Both the position numbers and the translations under genes were made by a program. A model generated the notes under the pieces. That model was given only the letters and a program-made list of their open reading frames with translations. It had not been told where the DNA came from and did no database searches. From an uncultured bacterium (GTDB lineage Bacteria; Bacillota; Clostridia; Lachnospirales; Lachnospiraceae), in NCBI GenBank assembly GCA_947643145.1, contig CANRVD010000029.1:1-35374 (forward strand): a stretch of 35,374 nucleotides of DNA, given 5' to 3'. Shown piece by piece: positions 1 through 7,910 of the stretch (positions within the stretch are counted from its first letter, which is position 1; every line of letters begins with the position of its first letter).

Positions 1-129
1 TTTACAGTAAAAGTGGTGTTTGTTCACAATTTATTCACTCATGCGTTTGTCCTGACAGATAGCGTCTGACAGCCATCACTACGATGTTGTATGAATAACT
101 GCCCTTCTTGTTTGCCTAAATTTCCTATT
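1..129. other. downstream flank of thrS, no gene seen
   Basis: This short stretch lies beyond the thrS stop codon. I see no convincing coding region and no clear hairpin with a T-run. CTGACAG occurs twice as a direct repeat around positions 52-72. The thrS terminator may lie outside the window. Confidence 0.4.
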
Positions 130-1890
130 TTAGATATGAAGTTCCTCTTCCTGAAGTATATTTATGAAATGGTGAATTGGCATATTTCCCAAATCCCCTT
201 CCTCTCTCTTACGGACAGAAACACTGTTATTTTCCTCCTCCTTCTCACCCACCACAAGAATATAAGGGATTCTTTCCATTCTGGCATTCCTTATCTTATA
301 CCCGATTTTTTCATCCCGGCCATCCATTTCACAACGTACCCCCTCTTTCTTTAATGCTTCCTGCACCCTTTTGGCATAATCAACCGATTTATCAGAAACA
401 GCCAGAATCTTTACCTGCACAGGCGACAGCCACAATGGAAACTTCCCAGCAAAATGCTCTATCAAAATTCCCATAAATCGTTCCACAGAACCAAAAACTA
501 CCCGGTGTATCATAATCGGACGATGCTTTTCTCCATCTTTCCCAATATACTCCGCTTCAAAACGCTGCGGTAGTTGAAAATCCAACTGAATCGTTCCGCA
601 CTGCCACGTCCTTCCAATGGAATCCTCTAAATGAAAATCAATCTTAGGACCATAAAAAGCTCCATCCCCTTCATTGATTACATATTCCAAATCCAGAGAG
701 TCCAACGCATTTTTTAAACTGTTTGTTGCCATCTCCCAATCCTCGTCGCTTCCAATAGAGTTTTCCGGTCTTGTCGATAATTCTACATGATATTTAAAAC
801 CAAATTTTAAATACACCTCATCTATCAGGCGTACCACTTTGATAATCTCATCCTGTATCTGCTCCTTTGTCATAAAGATATGGGCATCATCCTGTGTACA
901 GCAGCGGACACGCATCAGCCCATGCAGGGTACCGGATTTTTCATTTCTGTGAATCAGTCCCAACTCCCCAACACGCATCGGCAAATCGCGGTAAGAGTGC
1001 GGCTCCTGCTTATACACCAGCATACCTCCCGGACAATTCATCGGCTTAATTGCAAAATCCGTATCATCAATAACTGTCACATACATATTCTCCCGGTAAT
1101 GCTCCCAATGGCCGGACGTCTCCCATAATTGCCTGTTTAACATGATTGGCGTAGAAATTTCCACATAACCTTCTCTTGTATGAATTTTTCTCCAATAATC
1201 AATCAGTAAATTCTTTAAAATCATTCCTTTTGGAAGAAAGAACGGAAAGCCCGGCCCTTCCTCTAACAGGGTAAATAGCCCTAATTCACGTCCTAATTTT
1301 CTATGGTCTCTTTTCTTTGCCTCCTCTATTTGTTTTAAATAGGCATCTAACATCTCACTATTTGGAAACGACGTTCCATAAATACGTGTCAGCATTTTAT
1401 TTTTTTCATCTCCGCGCCAGTACGCCCCTGCAACAGATAGCAGTTTAAATGCCTTTACCGCACTTGTATACGCCAAATGCGGCCCTGCACATAACTCGAC
1501 ATATTCTCCCTGCTTATAAAAACTTAACTCCTCACTTTCAGGAAGCTCCTGAATCAACTCTGTTTTAAAGGGTTCTCCCTTCTCTTCCATCATAGCAAGA
1601 GCATCCTCCCGGCTCATTGTGAAATGCCTTAATTGCAGATTTTCCTTAACAATCTGTTTCATTTCCCTTTCAATCTCTTCAAATCTGTCCGCCGAAAATT
1701 CAAAATTAAATTCAAAGTCATAATAGAACCCCTCTTTAATTGCAGGCCCGATTGCGCATTTCGTATCAGGATATAACCTTTTAACTGCCTGTGCTAAAAT
1801 ATGTGCTGTTGTATGATGAAAAGCCGCCTTGCCTGCCTCATCATCAAATGTTACTTCCCGGATGGAACCATCCTTCATTTTAATCTTCAT
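130..1890 (-). CDS. thrS: threonyl-tRNA synthetase lacking most of the TGS domain
   Basis: This cytoplasmic class II synthetase charges tRNA-Thr. The 586 residues contain the editing domain (His26 and His30 in HxxxH, Cys134 and His138 in the CAGPH segment), the catalytic core with the MNCPGG cysteine and the two expected histidine zinc ligands (DDAHIF and MIHR), and a C-terminal anticodon-binding domain ending near VVGEKE. Family members are usually about 640 residues with an N-terminal TGS domain. Here only about 20 residues precede the editing domain, and they look like the first strand of TGS (MKIKMKDGS). The ATG start has a GGAGG site 9 bases upstream, so the short N-terminus is not a mis-called start. 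Expression is controlled by the T-box leader immediately upstream. Identity is certain from sequence; loss of TGS is seen directly and its effect is unknown. Confidence 0.97.
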   Translation of the reverse strand: MKIKMKDGSIREVTFDDEAGKAAFHHTTAHILAQAVKRLYPDTKCAIGPAIKEGFYYDFEFNFEFSADRFEEIEREMKQIVKENLQLRHFTMSREDALAMMEEKGEPFKTELIQELPESEELSFYKQGEYVELCAGPHLAYTSAVKAFKLLSVAGAYWRGDEKNKMLTRIYGTSFPNSEMLDAYLKQIEEAKKRDHRKLGRELGLFTLLEEGPGFPFFLPKGMILKNLLIDYWRKIHTREGYVEISTPIMLNRQLWETSGHWEHYRENMYVTVIDDTDFAIKPMNCPGGMLVYKQEPHSYRDLPMRVGELGLIHRNEKSGTLHGLMRVRCCTQDDAHIFMTKEQIQDEIIKVVRLIDEVYLKFGFKYHVELSTRPENSIGSDEDWEMATNSLKNALDSLDLEYVINEGDGAFYGPKIDFHLEDSIGRTWQCGTIQLDFQLPQRFEAEYIGKDGEKHRPIMIHRVVFGSVERFMGILIEHFAGKFPLWLSPVQVKILAVSDKSVDYAKRVQEALKKEGVRCEMDGRDEKIGYKIRNARMERIPYILVVGEKEEENNSVSVRKREEGDLGNMPIHHFINILQEEELHI

Positions 1891-1924
1891 AATCCTTTAC
1901 CTCCAATTATTTTATTAGCATAAC

Positions 1925-1969
1925 GAAAAAGCACCCTAAAGACACTATTTGCATCTTTAAGGGTGCTTG
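1925..1969 (-). terminator. T-box intrinsic terminator of thrS
   Basis: On the minus strand AGCACCCTTAAAGATGC pairs with the complementary GTGTCTTTAGGGTGCT across a short AAATA loop and is followed by TTTTT. It lies directly after the T-box sequence and about 35 bases before the thrS start, the position expected for the T-box-controlled terminator. Confidence 0.93.
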
Positions 1970-2223
1970 ACTGCACGGTTCCACCTTAATTTTTATCTTC
2001 AGATTCTAACAAATCCTAACCTTTAACGCAGGTATACGTCAATACTTACATCTACTTTGGGTATTGCAGCTGTAGTACAGCAAAAATGGATGTCATCAAA
2101 TTCGCTATACTGGAATGGTTTTCATATACCGTAAACATAAACATCTTCCACCAACTGATGCTCTCTCTGGATGCCACCAATATACTACTCGTTTCCGTCA
2201 TCGCTTTTCCTTATGCTAATTTT
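1925..2223 (-). ncRNA. T-box leader (riboswitch) of thrS
   Basis: The minus strand carries the conserved T-box core AATTAAGGTGGAACCGTGC at 1971-1991, followed by the terminator. Stem I hallmarks are visible upstream, including an AGAGAG motif near 2160 and the opening GATGACGGAAACG-like segment. Known T-box leaders bind uncharged tRNA and then form an antiterminator. A candidate specifier triplet is ACC (Thr) at 2117-2119, followed by a purine as usual. The exact specifier loop was not folded computationally, so the triplet is an inference consistent with the thrS gene downstream. Confidence 0.95.
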
Positions 2224-2230
2224 GTTAAGG

Positions 2231-2259
2231 ATTATAACACTGTAAAACTATCCTGTCAA
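2231..2259 (-). promoter_or_regulatory. promoter of the thrS T-box transcript
   Basis: A perfect -35 TTGACA (2254-2259) and a perfect -10 TATAAT (2231-2236) are separated by 17 bases on the minus strand. The TGA stop codon of the upstream DUF308 gene (2256-2258) lies inside the -35 box, so the promoter begins exactly where that gene ends. Transcription should start near 2223, at the T-box leader. Confidence 0.92.
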
Positions 2260-2801
2260 TTGGATTTTTGTGGATTCATAATAATCAATACCACCAAATC
2301 CGCGACAGCATCCACAATAAGGGAAATAGCAACAAACGTCCAAAGGAATGCTGTCGTTCCAAAAGGATTCGCTAAAATCACTACTGCAAAAACCAGAGAT
2401 AGTACCGCACCAATCGCTGCAAGATACCAGTGCTCTGTTTTCATCCGAAGCATGTCAACAGTCCACTGAATGCGTACAATCCCTGTAATCAGAATGACAA
2501 CACCGTACAATATTGTCATCACCGGAAAAGTGACAATAAACCATTTAGAACGCAAAAGGCAAAACAACCCGCCTAAAACAATGCAAAGCCCTTTCGCAAG
2601 TCCCTGCTCCCTAAATGCTATCTCTGGCAAAAGGCGAAAATAACGGTATATCTCTAAGACACCAATTACCATCAAAAGAACGCCTACTGTTTTGATAATA
2701 GCTGTTGTAAAGCCTATCGGATTAATCAAAAGAAGAATCCCCACCAACACCTCACAAATGCATAACAGCACTTTACCAAAAACAGGATTTAATTTATCCA
2801 T
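2256..2801 (-). CDS. DUF308/HdeD-like small integral membrane protein
   Basis: The 181-residue protein is mostly hydrophobic, with about six predicted membrane segments arranged as pairs of helices. Segments such as GVLLMVIGVLEIYRYF and the C-terminal DAVADLVVLI resemble the DUF308 family, which includes E. coli HdeD, an acid-resistance membrane protein. The biochemical function of Clostridia members is not established. An AGGAG site lies about 9 bases before the ATG. The gene stands upstream of thrS, but thrS has its own promoter overlapping this stop codon. No terminator is seen between them. Confidence 0.8.
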   Translation of the reverse strand: MDKLNPVFGKVLLCICEVLVGILLLINPIGFTTAIIKTVGVLLMVIGVLEIYRYFRLLPEIAFREQGLAKGLCIVLGGLFCLLRSKWFIVTFPVMTILYGVVILITGIVRIQWTVDMLRMKTEHWYLAAIGAVLSLVFAVVILANPFGTTAFLWTFVAISLIVDAVADLVVLIIMNPQKSN

Positions 2802-3010
2802 GCAATTTCACTCCTTTTCATACTGACCTACTGTTCCTTAACTGCCCTACTGCTTTCAGCAGCATCACCACAAAAAAGCCAGCCTCTTTCCTGTATTATA
2901 CATCGAACAAACTACTACAAAAAATAATATCATACTTCTCCAATAAATGATAGACTTAAAAAAGCCTTGCTAGATGATTCTTCCTCTTTCTTGATGATAC
3001 TATTGTTGTT

Positions 3011-3049
3011 CAAATTGACGAAGCCGATGTATAACTTTACCTTTTGGCA
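3011..3049. repeat. partial copy of the 29231-29528 palindromic element
   Basis: This stretch starts with CAAATTGACGAAG and ends with TTTACCTTTT. It matches 29469-29507 with a few substitutions, and it matches 29251-29289 in inverted orientation. The rest of the element is not recognisable here, so it looks like a decayed or partial copy. Confidence 0.65.
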
Positions 3050-3071
3050 CCCTAAGCCTATAGCCCGAAAA

Positions 3072-3093
3072 GGGGAATGCAATGGCATTCCCC
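3072..3093. repeat. 9-bp perfect hairpin
   Basis: GGGGAATGC and GCATTCCCC are separated by AATG. It could be the stem of a terminator for the pseudogene region or part of the adjacent repeat, but neither strand has a convincing T-run directly after it. Confidence 0.5.
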
Positions 3094-3150
3094 TGACGAA
3101 TCTGTTGGTCTTTTATTAGTAACTCATCTTGTAAAACTTACGCAATACTA

Positions 3151-3640
3151 TTATTTCTTCTTATTGATTATTTTTTTATAACTGGCCGCTTTTTTCTTAG
3201 ATGCTTTTATCCGCAGCTTTTGTTAACACCGGAAAAAGCCTTTTTCCCTGTTTTTTTCAGCGTCAGGCTGTCTGACTTTATTATCAGCAGTTCCAAGGAA
3301 TGCACTTTCTCCTTCCTTTAAAGTATATTCTGTTTTATCGAGCTTTAATTCCGTACAAGGTACATCCGCCTGCTGTGCAGTAACCTTTACCATAATTTCA
3401 AGGGAAGCAGAACCACTTTGCGAAAAAGCTGTAATCTTTGTCTGCCCAATTCCCGTTGCTTTTATTTTCCCATATGCTACTGTTGGGTCATCTGTCTTCC
3501 AAAGCACAATATCATTTGTATCCGCAGGTAATGCCGTCACTGCAAGATTCTTTGTCTCATTTACGGTTAACTGCAGCTCCTTTTCCGCTGTCTCCAGACT
3601 GATTATTTTCTTTACTTCGGGATTTTTTGAAATCTGAATC
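3151..3640 (-). pseudogene. remnant of an Ig-like (BIG2-type) surface protein
   Basis: The longest open piece (stop at 3223) encodes Ig-like sequence with segments such as WKTDDPTVAYGKIKATGIGQTKITA and TELKLDKTEYTLKEGE, typical of BIG2-type domains in extracellular proteins. It then goes out of frame. A second frame continues with SLTLKKTGKKAFSGV, and the first frame resumes with a basic lysine-rich tail ending at a TAA at 3151. This pattern of frame changes and internal stops indicates a decayed gene. The 5' part is missing: the recognisable sequence stops near 3640, where an oppositely oriented AraC-type fragment begins. No signal peptide remains. Confidence 0.75.
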
Positions 3641-3900
3641 CCTGCTATCTGTCTGCTCTTTTTAAAAAGGAAACTGGTGTAACAATTCATTCCTTTATAC
3701 AGAATAAACGTCTGGAAACAGCCTTTAATATGCTTAAAACTTCAAACTATTCCTGCTCTGAAATTGCTGCTACACTCCGTTTTTCTTCCCAAAGCCACTT
3801 TATCCGGGTTTTCCGCCAAAAATACGGTATCACACCTGGTCAGATAGCCCGCCGTACCCCTGAAAAAGGAATACATCATTCAGACACCCAAATCCATTGA
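3631..3900 (+). pseudogene. C-terminal fragment of an AraC-family regulator
   Basis: The plus strand encodes 89 residues resembling the C-terminal DNA-binding half of AraC/XylS regulators. Visible family signatures are CYLSALFKKETG, IQNKRLETAFNML, SEIAATLRFSSQSHF and VFRQKYGITPGQ, which form the end of the first and the whole of the second helix-turn-helix. No start codon or N-terminal domain is present and the frame is closed by TGA at 3628-3630, so this is a truncated fragment. It is convergent with the SprA-like gene and overlaps its 3' end by about 20 bases. It abuts the Ig-like remnant, suggesting a rearrangement junction near 3630-3640. Confidence 0.85.
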
Positions 3901-4335
3901 CTTGCCCGGCACTGACGCAGAATCAGCAATCTTAAAGCCCTTGGCATATGGATTCTCTTCGTTATACTTTATCTGCGTCGTTGTCTCTCCGCCTGACACG
4001 TATGTCCTGCCGCACTCCGGGCAGGACGCAGTCTTAATGCGCACACTTGCCTGAATGACCTCACCGCCATTTTTTTCCGCCTTGGCATAAGCATTGCTGA
4101 CATGCTCCTGCTCATGGGACATAACTGCAGTTGCGGATGCCTGCGGAGAGATATGGGACGGCGCTTTAAAGGATACCATCTCATCGGAACCATCCTGATA
4201 TTTACGGTTCTTACAGGTCTCACATTCTATCTTGCCTTCACGCGTCATTTTCTGAATCTCTGATCTGTCATATCCTTCGCTTTTTGCCTGATAGACAGTC
4301 TGGACAGACGAATCCGCTTCTATTCCTCTCATCAT
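3880..4335 (-). CDS. SprA-like putative zinc metalloprotease
   Basis: The 151-residue protein has an HExxH-type motif (His74, Glu75, His78 in SHEQEHV) and two CxxC pairs (Cys38/Cys41 and Cys105/Cys108). This is the arrangement of the SprA-related family of predicted metalloproteases; the substrate is not known. The order CETCKNRKYQDGSD, then HEQEHVSNAY, then CPECGRTYVSGG is characteristic. The chosen ATG has AGGAGG 8 bases upstream; a longer reading starting at an upstream GTG would place that site inside the gene. No signal peptide is visible. It follows the Cthe_2159-like gene by about 30 bases, so the two are probably co-transcribed. Confidence 0.8.
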   Translation of the reverse strand: MMRGIEADSSVQTVYQAKSEGYDRSEIQKMTREGKIECETCKNRKYQDGSDEMVSFKAPSHISPQASATAVMSHEQEHVSNAYAKAEKNGGEVIQASVRIKTASCPECGRTYVSGGETTTQIKYNEENPYAKGFKIADSASVPGKSMDLGV

Positions 4336-4364
4336 GGCTAACACCTCCTTTCTATACTATCCAT

Positions 4365-6278
4365 CTATCTAAAACTGTTTCTTGCCCCGCGTCCAAAACC
4401 GCCCCTGCTGCTTCCATTTGATACAGCTACAGAATCCATTGTAATTTCTTCTTCCTGTCCGTCTACGCTTACCACGCAGGTTTTTCCCTGCTCCAGCTCA
4501 GGACAGCTAAATACAATAGAGGAACCCGCTTTTTCAGCAGTATACTGATACAGTTTCTTTCCACTGCTATCCTTGATTACAATCTTGCTTCCTTTTTCAA
4601 AGGATGTACTAAAATTATGCAGGAAGGAACACTGCTTTGATTCCTCAGTAAAACCTTCCGCCATTCCAGCGCTTCCCAATGCTATAATGGTTCCGCCACT
4701 GATGGTACAGCTTCCTCCATTTTCAGAGCCTGCATCAAGGGCACCGTTTCCACTGTTTTCCGGACCGTTGACCACAATATTTCCTCCCGCTATCGAAAAG
4801 TTTCCGTTAGAATCCAGTCCATCCCCATCCGCATTTACAACAAGATTTCCACCTAATATTTCAAGGTTTGGTATCTCTTCTGTTTTCTTTGCAGAACCAC
4901 CGCCCATGCTGCTTTGTCCGCCATATGCATTGATTCCGTCATCTGTTGCAGTAATTTCAATATCCGCTTTATCAATCGTAATCTGGTTGCCTTCCAAACC
5001 TTCATAAGACTTTGTAACTTTAATTGTTCCACCACTGATAGAAAGCTCTTCATCTGCATGAATTCCATCATCACCGGAAGAAATCGAAAAATCGCCTGCC
5101 ATAATGGAAATGTCTCCATTGGAATGAAAGGCATCATCATATGTATCTATTGAAAATGTCCCACCGGAAACTACCAAATTTTTGCCGCCTTTAAAACCTT
5201 TTCGGCTCTCTTCTGATGTTTCTGACATATCCCAGTTTGTTTCCTCTGATTCTGTTGGCGGTTCTTCCGAGTCAGAACCGGAAGGCGCTTTCTTAAAATC
5301 CGAATCAGAAGGTGCTCTGTCCATGTCAGGCTTCTCTCCCTGTCTGCCTTCTCCACCTCCAAAATTTCTGCCGCCCATGCCAAAATGCTCCATTCCCTTT
5401 TCTTTTGAATACGCATTATTGGCGCTGCCGCCTCCTGTTACCACTTCGAAGTTTCCACCGGATATCTGCAAAGTGTTTTCTGACTGAATGGCATCCTGAC
5501 TACTCTTAATGTTAAAGTCGCCATCCGTAATAAAAATATTTCCATATTCTCCTCCAGCCGTATTATCCGACTTCATACCATCTCCACCGGACAAAATGGA
5601 AATAGTCCCTCCTGCAGCCTCCACAGAATCCTTCCCCTTCACCGCATGGTTGCAGGCTTCTATTGTAAGCACTCCATTATGGAGCAACAGATTTCCCTTC
5701 GCCTGAATTCCATTATTAAGGTATCCCAAAATCTTACAGGAACCTTCTCCCGTAACAGATAAATCACCATGCGAATAGATTGCTGCCCCCTTGGCGTCCT
5801 CATTGGCTTCTGCTTCTGTTACATCTATTTCTTTTCCACTTTGGAACGTGTTTTCTGAATCTTTTTCAAACTGTATGGACAAATGACCTACACTGTCTGC
5901 CTGAATGACTGACTCAGTGGAATTTGTAAGCTCTACATCCTGCATTAACAGTATAACCGTATCCTTTTCTTCGGCATCAATCAAAATCTGCCCCTCTTCC
6001 AGTGTTCCACTTACCAGATATGTTCCGCCTTTTGTAATCGTCACCTTCCGCCCATCCGCCTGTGCGCCAGTTCCCATAATTTCACTGCCTTGCTGCTTCA
6101 GGACAATTTTGGTCTGATTGTCCTTATCGGCTTTTGGAACACTCATTACACTTCGCGCTACCGCCGGAGTCAGGTTTTGCGTATCCCTTCCCAAATAACG
6201 GAATCTCACCCCGCTAAAAATCAGCACAATGAGAACAATTCCCGCTGCTGCAGCATATGATTTCTTTATTCTCTTCAC
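4365..6278 (-). CDS. Cthe_2159-like carbohydrate-binding surface protein
   Basis: The 637-residue protein begins with a basic stretch and one hydrophobic segment (about residues 8-24), consistent with a signal anchor or signal peptide. It then has many short glycine-rich turns with repeated patterns such as GGDGMKSDN, SSGDDGIHADEE, TATDDGINAYGG and NADGDGLDSNG. These are typical of the DUF4353/Cthe_2159 beta-helix family, whose founding member binds cellulose and pectin-like polysaccharides and calcium. A low-complexity linker rich in Gly, Ser, Pro and Glu (about 285-365) interrupts the helix. The start is a GTG preceded by AGGAGGG; an ATG six codons upstream would overlap that site and is less likely. 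Its role is probably at the cell surface. Confidence 0.82.
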   Translation of the reverse strand: MKRIKKSYAAAAGIVLIVLIFSGVRFRYLGRDTQNLTPAVARSVMSVPKADKDNQTKIVLKQQGSEIMGTGAQADGRKVTITKGGTYLVSGTLEEGQILIDAEEKDTVILLMQDVELTNSTESVIQADSVGHLSIQFEKDSENTFQSGKEIDVTEAEANEDAKGAAIYSHGDLSVTGEGSCKILGYLNNGIQAKGNLLLHNGVLTIEACNHAVKGKDSVEAAGGTISILSGGDGMKSDNTAGGEYGNIFITDGDFNIKSSQDAIQSENTLQISGGNFEVVTGGGSANNAYSKEKGMEHFGMGGRNFGGGEGRQGEKPDMDRAPSDSDFKKAPSGSDSEEPPTESEETNWDMSETSEESRKGFKGGKNLVVSGGTFSIDTYDDAFHSNGDISIMAGDFSISSGDDGIHADEELSISGGTIKVTKSYEGLEGNQITIDKADIEITATDDGINAYGGQSSMGGGSAKKTEEIPNLEILGGNLVVNADGDGLDSNGNFSIAGGNIVVNGPENSGNGALDAGSENGGSCTISGGTIIALGSAGMAEGFTEESKQCSFLHNFSTSFEKGSKIVIKDSSGKKLYQYTAEKAGSSIVFSCPELEQGKTCVVSVDGQEEEITMDSVAVSNGSSRGGFGRGARNSFR

Positions 6279-6351
6279 AATCAGCCCTCCTGTCATTTCT
6301 TTTATTTAGATTCTATTTGCTAATTGTGTTGGCTTTGTGAATAAGGTTTGA

Positions 6352-6391
6352 AGTTTCTTTAACGCATGAAAAAAGCATATGAAAAGAAACT
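6352..6391. repeat. inverted repeat downstream of the SEDS gene
   Basis: AGTTTCTTT (6352-6360) is complementary to AAAGAAACT (6383-6391). It lies just after the stop of the FtsW-like gene on the minus strand. No T-run follows, so it may be a weak terminator or an mRNA 3' end stabiliser. Confidence 0.4.
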
Positions 6392-6411
6392 AAATCAACC
6401 CCTTTCTTATG

Positions 6412-7611
6412 TTACTCGCTTTCTTTCATTTTACGGCGTATCTTTTTCTGCATATGGTTTCGGTTTACTGACAGCACCATTCCCATTTCTAAAAGCGTGA
6501 AAAACACTGCAGTACCTCCATAACTGATAAATGGTAACGCCACACCTGTATTCGGAATTATCATAAGGACAACGGAAATATTAATAATTGTCTGCAAAGC
6601 AATATGTAATGTAATTCCCATTGACAAAACGGTTCCAAATATATTCTCCCCATGAAGTGATACCTTGGTCAAAAGATAAATAAAATACACAAAGAGGACA
6701 ATTAAAAGAATAGCGCCAACTGCCCCCAGCTCTTCACATACAACCGAAAATATCATATCATTATGTGCCTCAGGTATTTTCTCAAGCTTCTGGATTCCCC
6801 TGCCAAAGCCCCTGCCTTTCAGTCCCCCGGAAGCAACGGCATACAATGCCTGTAAGGGCTGCAACGCCTTTGAATCTGCATACTGTTCTGGCGCAAGCCA
6901 TGCCGCAAATCTTCCAATTCGAAAAGACATGTTGTCTAATTCTGTCGGAGATGGCAGATTCGTCTTTAAATACCATATGCCCAGTGTCACTACACCTGCC
7001 GCACCGGCTACCACTCCGGCATGAAGTTTCCAGTTCGGTGCCATAATAAAGGTCAGGGCAAAAGTGATTCCCAGAATAATAATTGCAGTTGACAGGTTTT
7101 CACTTATCTTATAAATCAATAACGCTGGAACAGCGCCCAAAATCCATGCTACAAAAATAACCCGGATGTACTTCATTCTTTTATAATACTTGCTGAAAAA
7201 ATATGCCATGCCAATTATCAGGCTGATTTTTACAGGCTCTGCTACCTGCAAAGTAACTGAACCAATCTTAATCCAGCGCACTGCCTCATGCGACTCCTTT
7301 GCTAATGGTGTCAGAAGTAAAAAAATAGAGCATATCCCTAAAATATATAAAATAACAGCAAATTTTCTGAATATATTATAGTTCATTTTCCAAATAAGAA
7401 ACATCCCTATAAAACCAAGCACTACAAAAACCGCCTGTCTCTTTACTAAATACATATCGTCATAATTGTATTCTGATTTTATACTGCATAAAAAACCGGA
7501 GGCACTGTAAATCATAAGCAGTCCAAACGCATTAAGCAGCACAAGACATATAATAATCTTGTAGTCTGTTCGTTCCATTTGGTTTATAAAAGCCCTTACC
7601 GACCTCTTCAT
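6412..7611 (-). CDS. SEDS-family peptidoglycan polymerase (FtsW/RodA/SpoVE type)
   Basis: The 399-residue protein has about ten membrane segments. It carries SEDS signatures: GLLMIYSAS near the N-terminus, AVRWIKIGSVTLQVAEPVKI, the GRGFGRGIQKLEKIPEAHNDMIF loop, EELG, and the C-terminal PFISYGGTA. SEDS proteins polymerise lipid II into glycan strands together with a class B PBP. The PEAHNDMIF loop favours FtsW/SpoVE over RodA, but assignment within the family is not certain. No class B PBP, MurG or FtsZ gene is next to it, so it is not in the usual division cluster. AGGTGA lies just before the ATG. Confidence 0.9.
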   Translation of the reverse strand: MKRSVRAFINQMERTDYKIIICLVLLNAFGLLMIYSASGFLCSIKSEYNYDDMYLVKRQAVFVVLGFIGMFLIWKMNYNIFRKFAVILYILGICSIFLLLTPLAKESHEAVRWIKIGSVTLQVAEPVKISLIIGMAYFFSKYYKRMKYIRVIFVAWILGAVPALLIYKISENLSTAIIILGITFALTFIMAPNWKLHAGVVAGAAGVVTLGIWYLKTNLPSPTELDNMSFRIGRFAAWLAPEQYADSKALQPLQALYAVASGGLKGRGFGRGIQKLEKIPEAHNDMIFSVVCEELGAVGAILLIVLFVYFIYLLTKVSLHGENIFGTVLSMGITLHIALQTIINISVVLMIIPNTGVALPFISYGGTAVFFTLLEMGMVLSVNRNHMQKKIRRKMKESE

Positions 7612-7636
7612 CCGTTCACCTCACTCTACAAATCTC

Positions 7637-7854
7637 CTAGTACAACGAAAATTAAGTTTTGGATAGTCTGACGCAGAATATTTTTCTGAGAGTGCTTCTT
7701 CACAAACGCAGTTCTACGCTCCGCTTCGGTCCTTGCTAAACAAGTGCCACTGGCACTTAGCAACGTAGCGGTGGCTACGTCGAGGCTTGGGGAGTAGTGC
7801 TATCAGGAAAATAAGCAAGTCAAACTGCCAATTACTTAATATTCGTTGTACTAG
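7637..7854. repeat. 218-bp imperfect palindrome with mini-hairpins in its centre
   Basis: The left arm begins at 7637 with CTAGTACAACGAA and the right arm ends at 7854 with its inverse complement. Pairing continues with mismatches for about 60 bases on each side. The centre contains further small palindromes: CGTAGC with GCTACG, and a longer one around AAGTGCC and GGCACTT. It fills the gap between the Nudix-MarR and SEDS genes. No open reading frame or transposase is present; a MITE-like or structured-RNA element is possible. Confidence 0.75.
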
Positions 7855-7910
7855 TATGATTCACTTTAATTGCCACTATGTTTCACGTAGGATAAGTAAA
7901 GTGAGTCATA
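7855..7910. repeat. 14-bp inverted repeat at the stop codon of the Nudix-MarR gene
   Basis: TATGATTCACTTTA (7855-7868) and TAAAGTGAGTCATA (7897-7910) are complementary except for one position. The right arm includes the TGA stop codon of the gene. The hairpin sits directly against the 218-bp palindrome and has no T-run, so it is not a classical intrinsic terminator. Confidence 0.7.

Larger units (their letters stand above)
2802..3150. other. gap between DUF308 gene and Ig-like pseudogene
   Basis: No gene is seen. On the minus strand a possible -10 (TATAAT, 2895-2900) precedes the DUF308 gene, but its -35 is poor. Positions 3011-3049 match part of the palindromic element found at 29231-29528. 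Positions 3072-3093 form a 9-bp perfect hairpin (GGGGAATGC with GCATTCCCC) without a clean T-run. Confidence 0.5.

Noticed and set aside
2086-2469. Plus-strand open frame overlapping the T-box leader and DUF308 gene
   Set aside because: It is antisense to two well-supported features and shows no family resemblance or ribosome site.
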